Shown piece by piece: positions 6,782 through 12,636 of a DNA stretch of 17,334 nt. The DNA lies in the NCBI GenBank assembly GCA_947305585.1, contig CAMZDY010000015.1:1-17334 (forward strand). Direction: 5' to 3'. A program made the position numbers and the translations under genes. Each line of letters begins with the position of its first letter. Positions within the stretch are counted from its first letter, which is position 1. The DNA is from an uncultured Verrucomicrobiota bacterium. Its GTDB lineage: Bacteria > Verrucomicrobiota > Kiritimatiellia > RFP12 > UBA1067. The notes under the pieces were generated by a model. That model saw only the letters and a program-made list of their open reading frames with translations, did not search any database and was not told the DNA's origin.

Positions 6782-7980
6782 CGGAAAATCCCTTTCAGCG
6801 TGTCGAAGAGCGAATGCTCCTCGTAGTTCTTGTGTGCATAGATGAGGGCGCCGGCGATCGACGCGAACTCGGCGGGAAACTCTTCCTTTTCCAGTCCGTC
6901 GATGTAGAGCGGCTTGCCGATGCGCACGGTGGTGCCGATTTCGCGCTGCAGCATGAGGTCGATATCCTTGAGCCGCGCGCCGCCGCCGGTGATGACGATG
7001 CCGGAGTGGAGCCGGTTGATGAGATCCTGCTCTTCCAGTTTCTCGCGGATCATGGCGATCATTTCCTTGACCCGCGCATTGACCACGATGTTGACGGCGC
7101 GGCACGAGATCGAGCGGGCGTCCATGCCGGGAGTTGAAGGGTCGACGGTGATGCGGTCTTCCTCCTCCAGACTGGATACGACGGCCGAAGCGTGTTCGCG
7201 TTTGAGCATTTCCGCACGGGCGTTCGACAGCTGGAACGCCTGCGCGAGATCGTTGGTGATGTGGTCGCCCCCCACTCCGATGGCGCCGGTGGTCACGAGA
7301 TAGCCGTCGGAATAGACGGCGTATCCGGTGGATCCGCCGCCCAGATCCAGCACCAGCACGCCGTTCTTCTTCTCGTGGTCCTGCAGTACCGCTTCGGCCG
7401 CGCAGGTGCAGGCGAAGAGCGGATCGCGCAGTTCGAGATGCGCCGCTTCGGCCGCGGTGCGGGCGTCTTCGATGCGGTTCTTGTCGGCCGAGATGCTCAG
7501 TACGTTCAGTTTCAGTACGTGGCCGGCGATGTTCTTGGGACTCAATATCCCGCCGCGCTGGTCCACGCAGAAGTCCTGTTCGATGATGTCGAGCCCGATG
7601 CGTTCGCCGCCGCCGGGAGTTAGCTGGTGGGCGTTGGCTATGACGTTTTCGATATCTTCGTCGGACACGGTCTTGTTGTTGACCGCGATAGTGCTGGAGA
7701 GCTGGTCGGCCGACACGTGCTGGCCGTTGACCACCAGAAAGGCGTTGGCGATATCGATGGATCCGCCTTCCTTCTTGGCGGTGCGCTCGATCTCGCCGAT
7801 GACGCCGCGGATCGACTGCTTGGCCTGTTCGATATCGGTAATCTGCGATTTCCGCACCCCGGAGGACGGAATGGACGCGAGCGAGGTGACGGTCAGCTGT
7901 TTGCCGGTCTCGCATTCGGCGACCGCCAGCACGGTGCGGGTGGTGCCCAATTCCAATGCGGCGTAGATATTGTAGCTCAT
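6778..7980 (-). CDS. ftsA: Cell division protein FtsA
   Basis: FtsA is the actin-like membrane anchor that recruits FtsZ polymers. The protein has 400 residues. The phosphate-1 motif is LELGTTR (9-15; Glu replaces the usual Asp). The FtsA-specific 1C (SHS2) insertion covers about 84-162. Phosphate-2 is LDLGGGSTG (211-219, usually DIGGGTTD), followed by IGVGGDHITNDLA (234-246), and the adenosine motif is ITGGGA (330-335). The C-terminus SLFDTLKGIFR (390-400) is a short amphipathic helix of the kind that binds the inner membrane. The start is ATG at 7978-7980, with AAGGA at 7990-7994, nine bases upstream. It overlaps the ftsQ stop by four bases. A longer upstream extension of the frame is Arg-rich and does not look like protein, so it was rejected. 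Confidence 0.95.
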   Translation of the reverse strand: MSYNIYAALELGTTRTVLAVAECETGKQLTVTSLASIPSSGVRKSQITDIEQAKQSIRGVIGEIERTAKKEGGSIDIANAFLVVNGQHVSADQLSSTIAVNNKTVSDEDIENVIANAHQLTPGGGERIGLDIIEQDFCVDQRGGILSPKNIAGHVLKLNVLSISADKNRIEDARTAAEAAHLELRDPLFACTCAAEAVLQDHEKKNGVLVLDLGGGSTGYAVYSDGYLVTTGAIGVGGDHITNDLAQAFQLSNARAEMLKREHASAVVSSLEEEDRITVDPSTPGMDARSISCRAVNIVVNARVKEMIAMIREKLEEQDLINRLHSGIVITGGGARLKDIDLMLQREIGTTVRIGKPLYIDGLEKEEFPAEFASIAGALIYAHKNYEEHSLFDTLKGIFR

Positions 7981-8816
7981 TGTATGGTTTCCTTGGTGTC
8001 GGCGTAGACGCGATCGGGTTCGGTGGCGTTCCAGATGACGGAAATGCCGGTCAGCCGGGCATTGATGGCGTCGCGCAGGTTGCGCATCACTTTCAGCATT
8101 TTGTCCTGGGTGCGCGGCGAAGGATTGTCCATTCCTTCCCACGCAATCTTGGCTTTCTGGTAGTTGCCCAGCGTCACCAGCAGGAAGTCGGGCTTGCAGG
8201 CGTCCGCCTCCCGGATGCCCAGTTCCTGGAACTCCGCGTCTTGCGCGGATTCGAGCAGTCTCAACGCCGCTAGCGAATGGCCCTCGAGCCTTTTGCCGAT
8301 CGCCGTTCCGGGCGCGGCCGATTCGCGGACCATCGGCAGCATATCCACTCCGCGCCGGCACGCGAACACCACGCCTTCGGTGTCGGCCACCTTGCCGCTC
8401 CATTGCTTGACGTCGTGGATGCCGATCCGCACGACCGGTTCGCGTTCGGTGATGGTGATGCAAACCTGATCCGGCAGGCGCTTCGCGATAGCGATGGACC
8501 GGATGGTGGGATATTTGGCGAGCACGTCCCTGCGCCGCTCTTCGAAATTGATTTCCCACAGATTGGCGCCTTTGCGGATGCCGAACGCCTCGCGGATCGC
8601 ATCGGGCGGAACCATTTTGCCGGTGGTCGTAACCTCCACCTGCAAGGTGGGGTCGTGCACTTCGCATTGCTGGATCCAGATTTCGCGCAATTTGCCGTAC
8701 GCCAGCGCCAGACCCGTGCAGACCGCGGCCATCAGGACGAGCGCCGCGACGAACAGCACGCCTTTGACGTTGCGCGGTTTGATCACTTTGTTTCTGGAGT
8801 ATTGCCGCTTACTCAT
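7977..8816 (-). CDS. ftsQ: Cell division protein FtsQ/DivIB
   Basis: This is a 279-residue bitopic division protein. A basic cytoplasmic N-terminus (MSKRQYSRNKVIKPRN) is followed by one membrane helix (about 18-40). Next comes a POTRA domain (about 56-128, including the KYPTIRSIAIAKRLPDQVCITITER segment typical of the family) and a beta domain (about 129-270). FtsQ links the cytoplasmic FtsA/FtsZ ring to the periplasmic division synthase complex. The family is poorly conserved, so the topology, the POTRA signature and the position between ddl and ftsA carry the call. The ATG (8814-8816) lies inside the last codons of ddl with an 8-base overlap, and its TGA overlaps the ftsA start. No strong ribosome site is visible, which fits coupled translation. 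Confidence 0.9.
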   Translation of the reverse strand: MSKRQYSRNKVIKPRNVKGVLFVAALVLMAAVCTGLALAYGKLREIWIQQCEVHDPTLQVEVTTTGKMVPPDAIREAFGIRKGANLWEINFEERRRDVLAKYPTIRSIAIAKRLPDQVCITITEREPVVRIGIHDVKQWSGKVADTEGVVFACRRGVDMLPMVRESAAPGTAIGKRLEGHSLAALRLLESAQDAEFQELGIREADACKPDFLLVTLGNYQKAKIAWEGMDNPSPRTQDKMLKVMRNLRDAINARLTGISVIWNATEPDRVYADTKETIQ

Positions 8817-9708
8817 GGTCGTAATCCGCCTTTCCCAGAATCTTGTCGCACACCCCGGCGAAGGAGAGTCCGGTCTTCATGCCGGCCTTGGGTACCAGCG
8901 AGTGCGAGGTGAACCCCGGCGAGGTGTTGAGCTCCAATACGTAGCATTTGCCTTCCGGCGTCACGCGGAAGTCCACCCGGGTGACGCCCCGGCATCCGAT
9001 GGCCTCGCAGGCGGCCAATGCGAGCCGCTTCAGTTCGGCGCAAAGGACGGGATCCTCCAGGAACGGATAGCGCGTTTCCTGGCTCAGATACTTTTCCTCG
9101 TAGCCGTACCAGCCGTCCTTGGCCACGATCTCGATAACCGGCAGCGCCTCGCCTCCGATCACCCCCACCGTAGTCTCGATGCCGGGGATGAACGCCTCCA
9201 CGAGGATGTCTTCGCCCGACCCGGCCGCCTTGGCCGCTTCGAGCGCGCGCGCCCATCCGGAGGCCTGCGCGACTTTCGAGATGCCGACCGAGCTTCCGTC
9301 GCAAGGCGGCTTCACGACCACCGGAAGCGGCAGGGGACAGACGGCGCAATCCGCCTTGACGACCGCCCACGGAGCGGTGGGGATGCCGCGCGCGTCCAGC
9401 AGTTGCTTGGTGGCGATCTTGTCCATCGCGATGCGCGAAGCTTCGGCCCCCGGACCCGTGTAGGGAATGCGCAATTTGTTCAATTCCGCCTGTATTCCGC
9501 CGGATTCTCCCCATCCGCCATGCAGCGCGATGTATACCTTGTCCGCGCCGGAAAGGTCCACCCCCTCCAGCGAGTCTTCCTTGAGGTCCACGCCCACGAC
9601 TTCGTACTTGCCGAGACTCTTCAGCGCTTCGACCACGTTGCGGCCGCTCTCGAGCGATACTTTCCGCTCGTTCGACGTGCCGCCCATCAATACAAAAATT
9701 TTCTCCAT
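8809..9708 (-). CDS. ddl: D-alanine--D-alanine ligase
   Basis: This ATP-grasp enzyme joins two D-alanines for the UDP-MurNAc pentapeptide. The protein has 299 residues, a normal length. It has an N-terminal lobe with SNERKVSLESG (12-22; Glu14 is the usual D-Ala contact) and LHGGWGESGGIQ (62-73; the family usually has GEDG). The middle part contains YTGPG (83-87), MDK (95-97), VVKPPCDGSSVGI (131-143) and EAFIPGIE (171-178). The tyrosine-containing GYEEKY (202-207) favours a D-Ala-D-Ala rather than D-lactate product. The metal site RVDF (244-247) and ELNTSPGFTSHSL (259-271) is intact. This is the first gene of the minus-strand operon. Its ATG (9706-9708) lies only a few bases from the predicted transcription start, and AAGGA (9711-9715) is only two bases from the ATG. 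It is divergent from murC-murB. Confidence 0.96.
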   Translation of the reverse strand: MEKIFVLMGGTSNERKVSLESGRNVVEALKSLGKYEVVGVDLKEDSLEGVDLSGADKVYIALHGGWGESGGIQAELNKLRIPYTGPGAEASRIAMDKIATKQLLDARGIPTAPWAVVKADCAVCPLPLPVVVKPPCDGSSVGISKVAQASGWARALEAAKAAGSGEDILVEAFIPGIETTVGVIGGEALPVIEIVAKDGWYGYEEKYLSQETRYPFLEDPVLCAELKRLALAACEAIGCRGVTRVDFRVTPEGKCYVLELNTSPGFTSHSLVPKAGMKTGLSFAGVCDKILGKADYDHE

Positions 9709-9749
9709 AGTCCTTATATTATATCATAAATTATGATATAATAGTAGAT
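9709..9749. promoter_or_regulatory. Divergent palindromic promoter region between ddl and murC-murB
   Basis: The whole gap between the two divergent genes is 41 AT-rich bases in GC-rich surroundings. It holds a perfect inverted repeat: arms TATTATATCATAA (9717-9729) and TTATGATATAATA (9731-9743) around one central base. Each arm carries an extended -10 element TGATATAAT on its own strand. The plus-strand TATAAT is 9737-9742 and the minus-strand TATAAT is 9718-9723. Recognisable -35 hexamers are poor or absent (TTATAT at 9714-9719 for the plus strand). The predicted plus-strand start is about 9749-9750, on the murC ATG. The predicted minus-strand start is about 9710-9711, two to three bases before the ddl ATG. 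The palindrome could also bind a dimeric regulator. Confidence 0.8.
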
Positions 9750-11540
9750 ATGAAAGTGCATTTTTTGGGAATCGGCGGAGTGGGCATGGCCGGGCTCGCC
9801 GTGCTGATGCGCCATCATGGCCACGAGGTGTCGGGGTGCGACCTCGCACTGTCGCCGCGCACGGACTGGCTCGAACGCGCCGGAATCAAGGTGTTTTGCG
9901 GGCACGACGCGGCGCACGTGAAGGATGCGGATCTGGTGGTGGCCACTCCTGCGGTGGACCGCGCTTCGCCGGAATTCCAGGCGGCGAAACTGGTCAAGTT
10001 CCGCGGAGAGGTGCTGGCCGGCGAAATGGTCGCAAGGCCTTCGATCGCGGTGTGCGGCACTCACGGCAAGACGACCACCGCCACCTTCACGGCCAAACTG
10101 CTCCGGGCGTTGGGCGACGATCCGTCGTGGGTGATCGGGGGCGAAACCGGTTCCTTCCCGGTGGCGGGCATGGGCAATGGTCCCCTCGTAGTGGAGGCGG
10201 ACGAATCGGACGGAACGCTCATGCTCTACCGGCCCGACATCCTGGTCGTGACCAACTGCGAATACGACCACCCCGACTTCTTCAAGACTCCGGCCGACTA
10301 TTTCCGCTGTTTCGACGTGGCGCGCGCCAACGCCAAGACGGTGATCGAAAGCGAACAGCTTCCGCTCGAAGGCTGGGACATTCCTTTGGCCGCCCTGCAC
10401 AACCGCAAGAATGCTCGCGCCGCCATCGAAGTGGCGCTCCGGCTCGGACATTCGCGCGAGGCGATCGAGCGGGTGCTGCCGGAAATCGTGAAGGAACTTC
10501 CCGATCGACGGTTCCAGCGGCTGGAAGCCGGAGTCTACACCGACTACGCCCACCATCCCACCGAAATGGCCAACGCCATCGCCATGGCGCGCGAAGCGTG
10601 TTCCGGCACGTTGCGCGTACTTTTCCAGCCGCACCGTTATTCGCGCACCCGCGCGCTCCTGCATTCGTTCCCGCCGGCGTTCGTCCAGGCCGACGAAGTG
10701 GTGCTCTGTCCCACCTATGCGGCCTTCGAACAGCCGGTGCCCGGCGGCGACATCGCCGATCTCTACCGGGAACTGCGCGAAAGCGATCATCGCTACCGGC
10801 TGTATCTCGCCCGCAGCTGTCTCGAAGCATGGACGCATGCGAAGCTCTCCGCCCGTCCCGGCGATCTTACGCTCATCCTGGGTGCGGGCGACATCATCAA
10901 AGTGGCCGGAGAACAGCCGCTTCCGCCGAAACGCATCCCCATCGGCATGGGTTCCAATACGTGGCGCAGCGATCTCGTGACGAACGAGACGTATTGCCGC
11001 GTCGAGGGTCCGGCCAACATGCCGGGAGCGGATCTGCACATCCCTTGGATGGCCGGCATTCCCGGCACGGTCGGCGGCTGGATCAAGATGAATGCGGGCG
11101 CGCACGGGCACGCCATCGGCGAACTCGTGAAGCGCGTCAAGGTGGACGGCCGGTGGATCAAGCCCGAATTCGCCTATCGCTCCAGTTCCATCTCCGGCAC
11201 GATCGAAGACTTCGAACTTGTCCCGTACGGACGCGACGACGCGGCCGAGCGCGAGTTCCTTGCGAAGCGCAAACGATTCCCGCCCGGCACCAAGGGATCG
11301 GTCTTCAAGAATCCGCCCGGCGACTTCGCGGGACGGCTCCTGGAGGCGGCGGGGGCCAAGGATCTGAAGGTGGGCGGCGCGTACGTATGGACGGAGCACG
11401 CCAACGTGATCGTGTCCGGCCCGGACGCCGTTCCGGGCGATTTCCTGGCGCTCGCGCGGCTCATGCAACTGGCCGTATTCTTCAAGTTCGGCGTGCGCCT
11501 CTCGCCCGAAGTTCGCGGGCTCACGGAATTGCGGGACTAA
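9750..11540 (+). CDS. murC-murB: Fused UDP-N-acetylmuramate--L-alanine ligase / UDP-N-acetylenolpyruvoylglucosamine reductase (compact MurC-MurB)
   Basis: One 596-residue protein carries two enzymes of UDP-MurNAc-peptide synthesis. The MurC part (1 to about 390) has GIGGVGMAG (7-15), the ATP loop GTHGKTTT (103-110), EADESDG (149-155), TNCEYDHPD (168-176), HN (217-218), DYAHHPTE (265-272), FQPHRYSRT (292-300) and the end motif LGAGDI (377-382). Only about 43 residues separate DH from HN, roughly half the usual distance. The MurB part (about 396-596) starts at the GMGSN equivalent of the FAD loop (399-403). It then has AGIPGTVGG (435-443), MNAGAHG (447-453), YRSSSI (476-481), GSVFKNP (516-522; Ser517 is the proton-donor position), GGAYV, HANVIV and SPEVR (585-589; catalytic Glu). 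The MurB N-terminal FAD segment before GSN is missing. ATG 9750 coincides with the predicted transcription start. No ribosome site is visible. Confidence 0.93.
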   Translation: MKVHFLGIGGVGMAGLAVLMRHHGHEVSGCDLALSPRTDWLERAGIKVFCGHDAAHVKDADLVVATPAVDRASPEFQAAKLVKFRGEVLAGEMVARPSIAVCGTHGKTTTATFTAKLLRALGDDPSWVIGGETGSFPVAGMGNGPLVVEADESDGTLMLYRPDILVVTNCEYDHPDFFKTPADYFRCFDVARANAKTVIESEQLPLEGWDIPLAALHNRKNARAAIEVALRLGHSREAIERVLPEIVKELPDRRFQRLEAGVYTDYAHHPTEMANAIAMAREACSGTLRVLFQPHRYSRTRALLHSFPPAFVQADEVVLCPTYAAFEQPVPGGDIADLYRELRESDHRYRLYLARSCLEAWTHAKLSARPGDLTLILGAGDIIKVAGEQPLPPKRIPIGMGSNTWRSDLVTNETYCRVEGPANMPGADLHIPWMAGIPGTVGGWIKMNAGAHGHAIGELVKRVKVDGRWIKPEFAYRSSSISGTIEDFELVPYGRDDAAEREFLAKRKRFPPGTKGSVFKNPPGDFAGRLLEAAGAKDLKVGGAYVWTEHANVIVSGPDAVPGDFLALARLMQLAVFFKFGVRLSPEVRGLTELRD

Positions 11541-11548
11541 TTTTCCGC

Positions 11549-11577
11549 TTGCAATTTCCGTCCGGATATGGTATAAT
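11549..11577 (+). promoter_or_regulatory. Sigma70-type promoter for ilvE and downstream genes
   Basis: TTGCAA at 11549-11554 and TATAAT at 11572-11577 are separated by 17 bases. TGG directly before the -10 forms an extended -10 element. The predicted start is about 11584, giving a leader of about 27 bases. The -10 region is nearly the same as the one at ddl (TATGGTATAATATA here, TATGATATAATATA there). This promoter probably drives ilvE, recJ, the thioesterase and the GH92 gene, and suggests they form a separate operon from murC-murB. Confidence 0.85.
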
Positions 11578-11597
11578 ATACGTCAACAAAGAAAATT

Positions 11598-11603
11598 AAG
11601 GAG
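11598..11603 (+). promoter_or_regulatory. Ribosome binding site of ilvE
   Basis: AAGGAG lies seven bases before the ATG at 11611. It is the best Shine-Dalgarno match in the window and fixes the ilvE start. It contrasts with the absence of any ribosome site at murC. Confidence 0.9.
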
Positions 11604-11610
11604 CAAGGCA

Positions 11611-12636
11611 ATGCCTAGAACCGACATCGATTGGGGTTCGCTGGGATTCGGTTTCAGCGATGTCAACTGTCACATACGCTATGTCTGGAAGGACGGGGCG
11701 TGGAGCAAGCCGGAGTTTCCGGTCGAGCCGTACATCACCATGCACATCGGCGCGAGCTGTCTCCATTACGGACAGGAGTGCTTCGAGGGGATGAAGGCGT
11801 TCCGGCAGAAAGACGGCAAGATCGTCATCTTCCGTCCGGAGGAGAACGCCAAGCGCATGTACCGCACTGCGGTGCGCACCGTGATGCCGCCGGTGCCGGT
11901 CGAAATGTTCATCGAGGCGGCGGAAGAGGTGGTGAGGCGCAACGAGGAGTTCGTGCCCCCGTACGGGACGGGCGGCAGTCTCTACCTGCGTCCCTTGCTG
12001 ATCGGCACGGGTCCGCAGATCGGCGTGGCGCCGGCGCACGAATACACTTTCATGATCATGGTGATGCCGGTGGGCGCCTACTACAAGGGCGGACTCAAGC
12101 CGGTGCGGGCGGTGATCCTGGACGATTGGGACCGGGCCGCGCCCAACGGCATGGGCGACGTGAAGGTGGGCGGTAACTACGCCGCTTCGCTCTACGCCCA
12201 CGAGAAGGCCAAGCGCGAAGGTTGGCCGGTGGAGCTGTATCTGGACGCGAAGACGCACCAGTACGTGGAGGAGTTCTCCACTTCCAACTTCCTGGGCATC
12301 AAGGCGGACGGAACGTACGTCACGCCCGATTCGCATTCGGTGCTGCCGTCGGTCACCAACATGTCGCTCAAGGAATGCGCGGCCGATCTCGGCTGGAAGG
12401 TGGAGTGCCGCAAGGTCCCCTACGGGGAGATCCGCGAATTCACCGAAGTGGCCGCGTGCGGAACGGCAGTGGTGGTCACGCCGGTGTGGGAGATTACGCG
12501 CGGAAGCGATGTGATCAAGATCAGCGACGAAAACACGGTGGGTCCCCACCTCCAGAAGCTTTACGACACGGTCCAGGGCATCCAATACGGCGTATTGCCG
12601 GATGTCCACGGCTGGTGCCATGAAGTGAAGATGTAA
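11611..12636 (+). CDS. ilvE: Branched-chain amino acid aminotransferase
   Basis: This PLP-dependent fold-type IV aminotransferase (BCAT group II) interconverts leucine, isoleucine and valine with their 2-oxo acids, using glutamate/2-oxoglutarate. The protein has 341 residues, close to the family norm. Visible motifs are LHYGQECFEGMKAFR (51-65), FRPEENAKRM (74-83), LYLRPLLIGTG (124-134) and DVKVGGNYAAS (183-193), in which Lys185 is the expected Schiff-base lysine. Next are the PLP-phosphate segment EEFSTSNFLGI and ACGTAVVVTPV near the C-terminus. The start is supported by AAGGAG seven bases upstream. It is the first gene after a strong promoter, and recJ begins immediately after its TAA. No other isoleucine/valine biosynthesis gene is present here. 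Confidence 0.96.
   Translation: MPRTDIDWGSLGFGFSDVNCHIRYVWKDGAWSKPEFPVEPYITMHIGASCLHYGQECFEGMKAFRQKDGKIVIFRPEENAKRMYRTAVRTVMPPVPVEMFIEAAEEVVRRNEEFVPPYGTGGSLYLRPLLIGTGPQIGVAPAHEYTFMIMVMPVGAYYKGGLKPVRAVILDDWDRAAPNGMGDVKVGGNYAASLYAHEKAKREGWPVELYLDAKTHQYVEEFSTSNFLGIKADGTYVTPDSHSVLPSVTNMSLKECAADLGWKVECRKVPYGEIREFTEVAACGTAVVVTPVWEITRGSDVIKISDENTVGPHLQKLYDTVQGIQYGVLPDVHGWCHEVKM

Noticed and set aside
6782..7915. A possible long N-terminal extension of FtsZ reading through ftsA (736 residues in total).
   Set aside because: The extra part is Arg/His-rich and lies in another frame of conserved ftsA. GTG 6781 has a ribosome site and the typical four-base overlap, so FtsZ starts there.
7981..8667. A possible N-terminal extension of FtsA into ftsQ (629 residues in total).
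   Set aside because: It is the wrong frame of conserved ftsQ. ATG 7980 has AAGGA at good spacing and gives a standard FtsA length.
9714..11468. A 584-codon open frame on the minus strand opposite murC-murB.
   Set aside because: It shows no motif, has the composition of a frame shadow, and would cover the divergent promoter of ddl. It is best explained as a shadow of the real gene.
9750..11540. murC-murB as a pseudogene or sequencing-error fusion.
   Set aside because: The frame is open throughout, and late MurC and MurB motifs are intact on both sides of the junction and of the shortened regions. Inactivation is not evident, though loss of FAD binding stays possible.
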